Position numbers and translations under genes: made by a program
DNA from: Prostheceraeus crozeri
Taxonomy: Eukaryota > Platyhelminthes > Polycladida > Euryleptidae
Direction: 5' to 3'
Length of the DNA stretch: 64,000 bases
NCBI GenBank assembly: GCA_907163375.1
Contig: CAJQUW010001043.1
Coordinates: forward strand, 2,526,501 to 2,590,500
Shown here: piece by piece, positions 43,684 through 53,635 of the stretch
Layout: each line of letters starts with the position of its first letter
Numbering within the stretch: position 1 is the first letter of the stretch
Notes under the pieces: model-generated
Databases searched by the model: none
Told to the model about the DNA's origin: nothing
What the model saw: the letters and a program-made list of their open reading frames with translations, nothing else

Positions 43684-44811
43684 ACTGACATTCAAGCACT
43701 TCAATTCGATAACATTTGTGAGCGAAATTCTTTAACTTTCTATGCTAAATTATAAGTCTCAAATATTCGGGATAGACTGTCAATGCAAGAGATTGATTGA
43801 ATAAAATCTATAAGGCAATCTAAGCACATTTTCATTTTTTCGTATTCACCTGGAGACGGAATTTTCCAACTAGTAAACTTTCACTTTTCATCAAAACGGC
43901 AGTATGCTGTCAATTTGCATTACTAGCCAACTGATAAACTTTTTCGTGGGTTTTCGCTGTTTTCGTATCTCTTTCAACAACTTCCACAATCTTGCATCCA
44001 TTAGGAAATAGAATTTTTAAAGATTCAATTTTTACAAGTGGAGGTGAGTTTTTCAATTATCAAGTGGTCGACAAGTTGTCGATACGTAATTGTTTACAAC
44101 AACAGAAAAGTTCCCATTTTTGACGCATCTGACTTCTCTTTAAAATTTCACTTCTGCACTCAATGCCAAGGCAAGGACGTTCGTTATAGAACTTCACCTG
44201 ACTTACATTTCGATGGAGCTCTAGTGTGGCATAGTTGCCTTGTGACAAAATGGTCGCCTGACAATATGGAGTGCGGGTTCAAACCTAGATTGGATCTATC
44301 TTAGTATTAAAAAATGTCAAGTGTAATTTTTGCTCTTATCAGGAACGAGATAAATGACGTTGCCAATGGACTACCCTCCAAGGGATGCAGAGTCGGACTC
44401 TGACCCAGGCGGAGAGTCGGTTAGACCCGTTTACTTTTAGCATCTCTCAGCAACAAAGGCATCAGCCAGTGCTTGGAAATCATATGAAAAACGATATCCA
44501 TAGGACTGAGATCGCTATGATAACCGTTTATATTTACCAACGTATTCCTATCTCTCAATTAACCTTCAGTTGATTTAGCTGTTTTTAAGATTAAGCTGAA
44601 CATTTTTTTCAATTAGTGACCTGATTGAGTCAATATACGCACATGCAACCAAGAGAAACAATGAACACGGACATTTTTTTAAAAGACTGATTTAGAATTA
44701 AGTCAGTGCTTATATATGAAACAGAATTAACAAATTAGACTTCCTGAACGAATATCTTCTGCAACCAATTCCGAAGTAGCCAACTTTTTTCGATTACGAC
44801 TCCGACTCCGC
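43684..44811. other. Intronic sequence with a weak tRNA-like patch
   Basis: This is mostly featureless. Near 44,227-44,281, GTGGCATAGTTGCCTTGTGA with a later GGTTCAAACC gives A- and B-box-like words at tRNA spacing, so a SINE head is possible. The body that follows matches neither SINE family in the window. Confidence 0.35.
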
Positions 44812-44819
44812 ATTTCCAC

Positions 44820-45877
44820 CAGGGATTGCACCGGGTCAAGATCCGGATCCGGGGGGTCTGGGTGTAAATATCGGATCCGGTGTGATATCCGCCCGGATCC
44901 AGCGAAGAGCGTTGAAGATAAAAATGTTGATGGTCATTAATGATGCGGAAAATCCTATTTAACGATTGAAGTCATAAAACTAGTTTTTCTTGTTACTCAC
45001 TTAGAGTTGGGAAATTCTAAGAATGGGCTGCTAAGAATGCGAATATAAATTGAATAGAAATGTTTTATCCAGGAATATCTGTAGCTCGATGTTGAATGAC
45101 CATCTGTTAAGGTTACAGAAAAGATGAAGTAACTTGTTCATGCTTCGATCATTCTAATTGTCATGTTGCCGTTGTAAGCTTGTAGCCATTGCACCCACTT
45201 TACTAATCCACACTAAGGAATGAATGGACATCCATGAATTTCATCCATGAATGGACATAGCATGAAGTTAGATCCATTGTGATTCTCCAGACTACTTTAA
45301 ATTTTTTAATTGGTCCAACTACCTTACTATATACTGTACTTACAATGAGCAATAGCTAATTATCAATAAGTTTAGAATAGTGGGATATACGCTCATTGGT
45401 TAAAAAAGCACAATTAAAAGCAAGTTTGATTTACTTCCTTTCTTTTAATTAAATACATGTACTTATCACTATTGAAATTGGTCTGGATTAATCTCTTTTT
45501 TGATTAACAATCATGGCAAATGTAGACTTAATTAATACAGAAATTCAGTTTTAGTTATCATGTCTTCAGAATGAGTGCACATTTATCTATGCTCGGCCTC
45601 AGATTGTGTTGCCGTTATTTCAAATACTTGTAATCATCTATCGATACTTAGTAATCATATTTCGTAAAAATTACATAATAACAACTGAGAACCTGAGTGA
45701 CAACTATATTTCAATATCACTTCATTAGTATGTATTATGAAAAGCATAATGTAAAATTAATATCAGAAGCCAGACTATTCAATATTTCATGATAATGAAA
45801 ACGAATTACATGCAATTTTATCACTATTGATAACAGGATCCGGGTGCTTGAAAAAACCCGGGTATTTGCAATCCCTG
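44820..45877. mobile_element. Non-autonomous hAT element (1,058 bp)
   Basis: The ends are CAGGGATTGCA on both sides, with subterminal ACCCGGATCC/GGATCCGG words. The flanking 8 bp are ATTTCCAC (44,812-44,819) and ATTTCCAT (45,878-45,885), one mismatch. No transposase fragment was seen in the interior. It lies in the ERK intron. Confidence 0.8.
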
Positions 45878-45885
45878 ATTTCCAT

Positions 45886-46470
45886 TACTCCATGCAGCAT
45901 CAATTTTAACAGCAGCCTAATTCCATGATTTTGCAAACACAGTTGGGCAATGACCAAAGGCGGAGGAAGGACTTCAGATGTCTTGTAGACTGCGCTCAAC
46001 TTTTCTGAGGGTTCGCAAAATCCTCGTTTGCTAATATCTCTCAGAGGGTTGTCACTGAATAGCATCAATGAATAGTAGCAACCTTAAGAATAAAAGTGGC
46101 GAGTACAAATAACGCTGAATCTCAACTTCTAGACCTTGTGCACATCGGATTATCACCAAAATCGATTTTCAACTCAGCTAACAGACCAATTGATATCAGA
46201 ATTTCATTCTTCTCCAGAAAAATTGGAAATTCAAATTCAAACGATACATATCACGCATAATGATTTGTGTCAAAGCACATTTAAGCTACTGAAAAATTCA
46301 CTCTTGAATAATTCAATTCAGAATTCCTACGTAGAGAGATCTAAACTAATTTAACACTACAGTAAATTACTAAATTCACTTTATTTGCCGCTTTCAGCCT
46401 TGAAGTAAATGAAAGTCTCCAAACTACAGTCACGGGGTGAAACTTAAAGTCCATCGATGCCAATGCATTT
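45886..46470. other. Intronic sequence, nothing recognised
   Basis: This is a short stretch between the hAT and the piggyBac left end, with no supported feature. Confidence 0.5.
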
Positions 46471-46911
46471 TTAACCCTCTAAGTACCGACGTTTTTTATC
46501 ACTTTAATTACCAGACGGGACGTTTTGGACCCATGAACAATTTATTATGTACAACAAGCATTAATACACAAGCACAAGATTTAATGGAAAGTTTCTATAT
46601 GTGATGACTTACAATTATTCTACTAATATACACATATTGATTTATGATCTATGTTTTATAATGTAGATTTTGGGTCAATCAATGGAGCGATGTAGGCCTA
46701 ACTGTATATGATATTGTGTAGTTAAATAATTAATGCAATCAAAACGCTATGTTTAGAGTTTGCACACAAATGATAGTATCATGATGCAAAAACTTGAAGT
46801 TCAGAACAAATTCCAAAGATCTTGTACATGTACATTTACGCACAAGTCATCCCTATCCGGATGGAACCTCCTTTCATCTCATTTTCAAATATTTGTTACA
46901 TTATGATTGTA

Positions 46912-47466
46912 TTACTGACAGTTCACACACACAATCATGCTATGATGCTTACATGCGTGAGTTTTACATTTGTAGCACACTCCGACAGTTTTAGGTTTCT
47001 TATCCCAAGGCCCTTCGCATACGCCGCATCGTGACCTCTTCCGAGGAACTGTTGATCCTCGAATACCCAACAGAAGATCATGAGATGGACGTTGGGGATT
47101 TCGCCGAAGAATTGCTGACTCCACTAAATTTCTCCAAGAAAATACGTCTTTGCTGGGGCTGATTATTGGCAAAATCCGGATGACCATGTTTGTAAATAAC
47201 AAAACCGTTGTAAGCACTGATGTCAATGAAAGTGCAGAACAACACGGAAGGCCAACGACGAGTCTTTCTTTGAGTGGAAAAGGTACGAAGAAGCTTGTCG
47301 AGTGTGTCTACTGCACCTTTAGTAGAATTATAGTGCAGTATCATTTCAGGTTTCCGATCTTGTCGCTCGGCATGGATTTCTTGATTTATGTGTTGGCTTG
47401 AAAGTAGAATTACGTTCTTTCCTCTCTTTGGGATATATGATGCGAATGTCAGATGATTTCGATGAA
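46912..47466 (-). pseudogene. piggyBac transposase, C-terminal part with zinc-binding tail
   Basis: Beyond the MITE the sequence resumes and gives HYNSTKGAVDTLDKLLRTFS, which includes the third catalytic Asp (VDTLD), then RRWPSVLFCTFIDISAYNGF. A frameshift near 47,130 leads into RNLVESAILRRNP and the Cys-rich end RCGVCEGPW...CYKCKTHACKHH...CVNC, the C-terminal zinc domain of piggyBac transposases. Together with the two upstream insertions, the frame changes make this copy inactive. Confidence 0.88.
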
Positions 47467-47874
47467 GGGGGTGTCACACGATCCGATAAGTCGGACGGAC
47501 TTATCCGTCGGACTTATCGGAAGGGGTGTCACACGGTCAGACATGGTATGATCGGATGTAGGAAGTCTGATGAGTTGGTAGGATGGCGATATTCAACGAG
47601 TTGAATATTTTCATCATACTTGACCTTCACTCCATTATCTCATTGGTCGCCCATGTCACCTCGCGTGCACGTGATAATGGCGTGAGTGGCAGCGACGGCA
47701 TGATCACAATGTGATTCATTTACGAGGGAGCGCTTACTCATAGGTTTTATCAGTTTGTAGGACCGTCAAGTCTGTTCTACTTGTAGGATCGTGTGGCACC
47801 TTCCCATCCGATAAGTCCGTCGGATAAGTCGGACAGATAAGTCCGTCCGACTTATCGGATCGTGTGACACCCCC
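47467..47874. repeat. 408-bp MITE inside the piggyBac transposase gene
   Basis: The ends GGGGGTGTCACACGATCCGA and its complement are inverted, and TCCGATAAGTCGGACGGA-type words are repeated several times at both ends (TAAGTCCGTCGGATAAGTC). No exact target duplication was seen. The interior has no gene. Confidence 0.85.
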
Positions 47875-48678
47875 TTGAGCCAACGTTGTTGAGAGAACGG
47901 GTTTGGTGGTTTTTGAAATTATGGGTGGAAGGAATGCTTTGTTTTTTCTGACTGTTCCCACGAATGTAATTCTTCTCTGTAACAGCTGGTCAGCTAGAAT
48001 TTCAGAGGAAAAGAAATTGTCAGCAGTACAGCCTCGACCAGAACCGTTTAGATGATCTGTCATTTGAAGTACAACTCTAGTTCCCTGTCCAATTTCTGGT
48101 GTTCGCCCTTGCTTTCCACAGTACACTTCAAAATTGCTGCAATAAGCGGTATCGACATCCGCACACACCCATATCATGATCCCGTATTTTCCGGGTTTAC
48201 TTGGTATGTATACCTTGTACATCTTCCGCGAAAAACAGCCAGCTGTTCATCAACGCAAACATTCATACCTGGTCTGTAAGCAGCACGGCATCTGGCAGCA
48301 AATCGATCATGGATATCACGGATAGGCGCAAGTTTGTCTCTTTCTCTTCTTTCGTTTCTTGTGTCTTTTGAATCGAAGCGCATACATTTACATAGGGATT
48401 GAAACCTATTTCGGCTCATAGCTTGTGAGAAGACCGGTCTACCACTATCTGAATTCCACATATGAATCACAGGCTCATGCCTACCGCGATAAACGCGTGC
48501 GAGAATAAGCAGACCTAGAAATGTGTGTAATTCTTCATTGGTTGTACTGACCCATTGTGGATCAACGAATTGTCGAGCAAATTCGTTCGTATAAGCAACA
48601 ATAGAGTCAATGATGCCGTTAGTCATGAATATTTGAAAAGCACCAACTATCGACTGTGCTTGAATTTTAGATTCTCGA
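47875..48678 (-). pseudogene. piggyBac transposase, central catalytic part
   Basis: It encodes IIDSIVAYTNEFARQFVD, then EELHTFLGLLILARVYRGRH, FSQAMSRNRFQSLCKCMRFD, and the first catalytic Asp in GMNVCVDEQLAVFRGR. After a frame change near 48,190 it reads PSKPGKYGIMIWVCADVDTA and the second Asp in GRGCTADNFFSSEILAD. It ends at SKTTKPVLSTTLAQ where a MITE interrupts. The family acts by cut-and-paste at TTAA. Confidence 0.88.
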
Positions 48679-48686
48679 GATGGTTG

Positions 48687-49654
48687 TAGGGTTTACAATC
48701 CCGGGATCTCGGATCCCGGGATCTCGACCCTATTTCCGAGATTAAAAATCCCGGGATTACGTCTTCGAGATCTCGAGGTATTTCGAGATATTTGAAAGAT
48801 TGGCCCTTAGTTCCTTCTAAGTGACATAGTTAAGAGAGTCAATGGCTTTTTTGAAAATGCATCTAAATTTTTTATGTTCCAAGTTTGATAAATTTGCCAA
48901 TGTGCTGTATTTGCCGAGCCAGCTGGTTAAGCCTCGTTCACACGATGACACTAGTGTCGTAACATTAGTGCCGAGGAGCAGCGCGAAATCTGGGCTAAAT
49001 CAATGCCGTGACACAAACCGTTCAGACGCTTAATAAACAGTGTTGTGACACTGCTACTAGTATTGCTTCTGTAAACTGAAAATACTTCGTAAATTGATAG
49101 CTGAAAGACAAATCACAACGATTTAAAATAACGACTAAAATTTTAAATGACGACTTTTGTGAGATGCTTGCGAGAAGTCTGCTAGTATTGGAAAAGTCTC
49201 CTCCTGCAAGGAATGATTCTCTCGAATCGTTGGTTAGGACGGAACTGCAACAATTCAGTCTATCTCGAGACACAGGAATGATCCTCAAGTGAGTGAAACA
49301 AGTCCTGGAATCGATACCTCCAACATCGGTAGAATCCGAAAGGGCATTCTCGGCGGCCGGTTTGTTCTTAACGAAATTACGGTCGAGAATGAGTGATAAC
49401 ACAATTCAGTGTCTTACCTTACTTCGCCAATATTTTTTACGAGTTGACTAGTTTTACCTACTGTAGATGTTTGTTTAGTTCACGTTGAAAGATATAAATT
49501 TTACAAGCATGTATCGTCTTTTGAAATATGTCTAGAAACTTAATGATTAAAAACATATGCAGTATATATAAATCTCGATCGAGATCCCGGGATTGCGATT
49601 AGCCAGTCTCGAAAATCCCGGGATTAAGAAAACGGCTCGAGATTGTAAACCCTA
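48687..49654 (+). mobile_element. hAT element remnant (968 bp) inside piggyBac
   Basis: The ends are TAGGGTTTACAATC, inverted on both sides, with subterminal CCCGGGATCTCG words. The flanks GATGGTTG (48,679-48,686) and GTTGGTTG (49,655-49,662) match at 7 of 8 bases. It retains the transposase C-terminus. It shares subterminal CTCGAGAT words with the element at 52,192-53,306, so the two may belong to one family. Confidence 0.88.
49137..49449 (+). pseudogene. hAT transposase C-terminal dimerisation domain
   Basis: The frame encodes LARSLLVLEKSPPARNDSLE, then after an in-frame TGA (about 49,292) VKQVLESIPPTSVESERAFS, AAGLFLTKLRSRMSDNTIQC and LTLLRQYF, the classic hAT dimerisation signature (P-T-S-x-x-S-E-R-x-F-S...R-x-x-x). 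The catalytic part is deleted. Confidence 0.85.
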
Positions 49655-49959
49655 GTTGGTTGCCCTACATTTTGTGGTCGGTTAAACGATGGAGGGCGCC
49701 CCACATTTCCATGCACAGATTGAGATGACCACATCTCTCCACTCCTACAGATATATTCAGATGTTGTTTGCGACTGCGGAGATGATTGATGCACTGGAGA
49801 GTCAATTTCATTACTATCACTGCTTGAGCGGTCTGTTTCATGCTCAACTATGTCCTCAGATTCAGAGGCGGTGGTGTCACTTGATATAGAACTATCACTT
49901 TCCGCTGCTAAAGCCTCAGCGATAGCTGCTGCTTGTCGTTGAATTCGACTCGATGCCAT
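49655..49959 (-). pseudogene. piggyBac transposase, N-terminal part
   Basis: It starts at the ATG at 49,957-49,959 (MASSRIQRQAAAIAEALAAE) and continues with an acidic Ser-rich segment (DSSISSDTTASESEDIVEHE), typical of piggyBac N-termini. It is cut at 49,655 by a hAT insertion; the same reading continues at 48,678 after the insertion and its 8-bp duplication (SRESKIQAQSIVGAF). Confidence 0.8.
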
Positions 49960-50087
49960 GAGAGCAGACTGCTAATTGCTGAATGATCGAGAGAATTCAG
50001 CGGTAGTCTTCTCACGCATGTCACTGCTAAAAATAGTTCTGATGTGATTTGACTTCATGGGAAAGTCATTGGTCTATGTCATAACTA

Positions 50088-52107
50088 CAGGTTTTCCCGA
50101 GCTAGTTCACTCATAATGCATACAAGTTCAAGATACGTCAAGCAATTTCAAAGACCATAGATAGTTGAACCTATTTCAATTATACGTCACTTAAGCTTCA
50201 ATTTTAATGAAAGCAGGTTCGTGTTAAAGTATTCAAGTTCAAGATAGTGCAACCAATTTCAAAAATAGGGTATGCAGATTCATGTGCAGAAATAATATTT
50301 ATGATTTAGGAACGGAAGCCCCTTTCATTTCCAATTTCAAAGGGTAAGGTGTTTAGATTTATGTATAGAAATATAAGATATCAATGAAAACCCACTAAAT
50401 TCGTACAATGAAAACCCATGAAATTCGCATTCAGAACACAGAGTCAGAAAAGGAGCACTATTTTCATAATCAAACAACAATGTCGCGACAATTTAGGCAC
50501 CTGTCCAAGTAAGTAATAATGTGATTCTGCATGCGTGCTACCTTCACACCAGAAATTGTTTGGTCTTGTAGGATTTCTTCCACAATGCCTTGTAGAACAG
50601 AAATGCGGTGCTCTGAAACAGAGGTGTGAGTTGGAACATCTGCAATCCTTCGCACTGTTGCTGCCTCGCGCAGCTTCTCTCTCAACCGCAACTTAATGGT
50701 GGAAAAGCAGTTTTCAATTGGATTGAGAAACGGAGAGTATGGTGGTATTTTCCGCACGTTTGCTACAGAAGAGGAAGCGTCGATGTGGATGGGGGCGTTG
50801 TCCATGATCACGAAACAATTCTCCACCGCTTGTGATTCCAGCACTCGATCCAAATTATCCATGTAGTTACGGAAATCTTGTTTTTGTGTTGGTGCCTCGA
50901 CGAATTTCGTAATAGACGATGCCAACATCCGCAGCAACTGCCAAGCACAGATTGAGATTCCGACCACGTGTGAATTGAAGCTGTCGGACAGCTGGTCGAC
51001 CCACTTGAGATCTGCCCCTTGTTCTCCTTGTGAAGAGGTTGAAACAGGTCTCGTCCACGTACACAAGGGTTCGATCGGATTCCTCCATGTACCACCTAGC
51101 GAACTCCTTTCTTAGCAGCTTCACACGATCGGAATTTCGTGCACTTGGGCAGTCCTGTAATAAAGAAGAGAGAAAATGTTGATGTAATGTGCATTGAATG
51201 ATATTTTGCGTGATATTTTTTACTACATACCTGTAACTTTTTGGTGGATATCAAACGGCCATCTAGTGCTCTGGCAATGGAGGACTCTGAGGTCAGTATG
51301 GGTGAATCTCCTGATGCCAGCGCCTCCTTCATTGCCTTCAAGGTCAGGTCCGGCTTCTCTTCAATCATTCGCACACAGCAATCAATAACGGCGTCTGTCA
51401 CTTTTATGCTTCTCTCCCTTCTTCCTCCTCTCACATCCTCCACGCATCCTTCTTCCTCATATCTTAGGATGATTGATCTCGCAGTGCTCTCTTTTATGTT
51501 GAGTGTTTCAGCGGCAGCCTTCCAATCAGCTCCATTTTCGTGAGCTTCAACAAGTCGCTGCTTTAAATCAATGCTGATCTTCGAGTAACGCCCACGAGGT
51601 ACACCTGGCCTCGGTCCACGAGAGTGGGACAAACTCCGAGAAGTACTCGTGGTGTCATCACTCCATGTGTCGTCTGTGCTGCTCATGATTGGTATGATGT
51701 CAGTTGTCAGGCTACAACGTAGGCTAGTCACACAGGATTCAGATACAGTGTAATAGCTTCACAAACTTATATACATGTAGTTCTATGATTTATGCAAATA
51801 ATAGGCTGAAATTGGTTCATTGTTTGATCTCAATCGTTTCCATGAACATATTTTACGCTATCAATGTCAGATTATCAAAAAGTGATAGAATTTATTGATA
51901 ATTGAAATTGATTGATTAACAATTGAACCTGCTTTGCTTTTCACGAACATGCGAGCGCTATCACGAAGTTTTGTGGCGTATCTTGAACTTGTTTGATCTA
52001 ACATAGAAATCTGTGACGCTTCTTTGAAGTAGCTTGACGTTGATTGAAGCTGCATGCTGTATCTTGAAGTTGGATGACGTAGAAATGAATTTGTCCGGGA
52101 AAACCTG
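50088..52107 (-). mobile_element. IS630/Tc1-mariner superfamily element with subterminal repeats (2,020 bp)
   Basis: The ends CAGGTTTTCCCG and CGGGAAAACCTG are flanked by TA on both sides (50,086-50,087 and 52,108-52,109). Inside each end, AAGTTCAAGATA and GTCAAGCAATTTCAA-type words are repeated (two or more at left, 50,115-50,265; several complements at right, 51,970-52,090), probably transposase binding sites. It carries a two-exon transposase gene on the minus strand. It lies within the piggyBac element. Confidence 0.88.
50470..51731 (-). pseudogene. IS630-like (DDE_3) transposase with an intron
   Basis: Exon 1 (to 51,231) encodes a Ser-rich start (MSSTDDTWSDDTTSTSRSLS) and a paired HTH: SIDLKQRLVEAHENGADWKA, AAETLNIKESTARSIILRYE, then VTDAVIDCCVRMIEEKPDLT. 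A 76-bp GT-AG intron (51,155-51,230) follows. Exon 2 holds the catalytic domain: first Asp in VYVDETCFN, second in FVIMDNAPIH, and Glu in PPYSPFLNPIENCFSTIK. The last two are separated by 28 residues, shorter than the 34 of classic Tc1. A frameshift near 50,880 breaks the copy. The start could be the first Met (51,729-51,731) or the second (MSSTDD). Confidence 0.85.
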
Positions 52108-52191
52108 TACATTGTTGCCGAAAGCGATAGCATTTGTGTAAACGAGAATGAATGAATCTACTGCACAGTTTTCTACAGAAAGGTTCCGCAT

Positions 52192-53306
52192 TAGGCATTG
52201 GAATCTCGAGGTCATTTCTTCAATCTCGAGATTATCTCGGGATCTCGTCGAGATTTTTATTTTTGATGCGGAATTGGCATTTAGCGACCATAGAGAGTCG
52301 AAATATCATTGCCATTTTAGATAATGCAAGCTATAGAGTCTATGATAGCGGTATAGGTACCGTTATACACTAAGCTGCTAATTCGCACTCAAACCTGTGT
52401 CAAGCTGTTCTGTTGTGAAGGAATAGGCCTACACCAATTTTTTGTTGAAGTGTTTTCTAAATCACTGCTTGTTTCGACTTGGCAAATGTTAATTCCAAGA
52501 AAATGATATAGAAGAGTGTTTAGATCAATGTGTTTGGTTTAGATCGATTTAGGCCTATTCTTTGTCGAGTGTTAATAATTGACAATGATTGAATAGTTTT
52601 GATACAAATCAATAACCGATTGATTAATGTTTCTCATGATAATAAGCACAATTCTTAAAAAATCTAAAATAACCTGATCATGCAATTCTTATTAGATGAA
52701 ATCCATGTCCTCGTTGCATAGGGGTCACAAATTTGGTTTGGTAGCCATCTGGGCTATTTGTGAATTCTCAGTGTTTTTGTTGGCCTACATAATAATCATA
52801 CATAGTCCTATCTGCAACATATGTAAAATGAAAAGTGAAATAAATGAAAAAACAGTTGAATCAAAATATGTCTTATCATGCCTTAGAGCATCATGAAGCT
52901 ATGCAGACTCAATCATGACATATAAGTTCACTTTGTTTATTTAGAAAATAAAACCTCAAAAGATATGAATATTGACATTGAGCTATACGGTAGGCAAGAC
53001 CGGACCTCGCCTTGCTCTATGGTTTGTTGTATCATGATTTGAGTTCTACGCGTCGTAAAATATGATGCATGTCAGAATAAGGTAATATGGACACTTACAC
53101 GTTTATAAGATAATGTGATTCTGAGTGTGCTTATGCTTGTACTTTCAGTCTAAACATCAAGGTTGATAGGAGTATTAGCTAATTGAATACTTGAGAGCTG
53201 TTAATCGAACTCATAATAAATCCTTCTAGTCTCGAAATCTCGAGGTGTTCAATCTCGAGATTCGAAATTTGAAAAATCGGGCGAGATCTCGAGATTGCAA
53301 TCCCTA
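52192..53306. mobile_element. Non-autonomous hAT element (1,115 bp) with perfect TSD
   Basis: The ends are TAGGCATTGGAATC on the left and the complement of TAGGGATTGCAATC on the right, with several CTCGAGAT words just inside. TTCCGCAT is duplicated exactly (52,184-52,191 and 53,307-53,314). No transposase was recognised. It lies in the upstream part of the piggyBac element. Confidence 0.88.
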
Positions 53307-53635
53307 TTCCGCATGTTATAAATGTCCACAGTTGTACATACAATTTGGCGAATGTCAGACTGTCTTCAATGTGAATAGCAATTAGTGCACGCTTCGAATA
53401 TCTACCATGGGTCCAAAACGACCCTGTCGGTAATTAATGTCAGCAAAGTTAAATATGCAAAATAAACAGAAAGGATTTTCACTTTTTACTTTGTCACTTG
53501 CAACAAAAGACACTCTGTATAGGACTCGAGATTTTCAGGAATTCAGAAATCTCCGATTAATCTTTTGTGCGGTAGATAATCGAGCGTAATCATGGCGCAG
53601 GCCGAAAACGACCCGGTTGCTACTTAGAGGGTTAA

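Larger units (their letters stand above)
46475..53631 (-). mobile_element. piggyBac element enlarged by four nested insertions
   Basis: TTAA lies at both borders (46,471-46,474 and 53,632-53,635), and the ends are CCCTCTAAGTA in inverted orientation, as in piggyBac. A longer subterminal inverted pair, GTTTTGGACCCATG (about 46,525) and CATGGGTCCAAAAC (about 53,407), supports the limits. The transposase runs on the minus strand from 49,959. Insertions are a MITE (47,467-47,874), a hAT (48,687-49,654), an IS630-like element (50,088-52,107) and a non-autonomous hAT (52,192-53,306). Subtracting them with their duplications leaves about 2,630 bp, the usual piggyBac size. The first two interrupt the coding sequence; the other two lie between the start codon and the right end. 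Confidence 0.92.
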
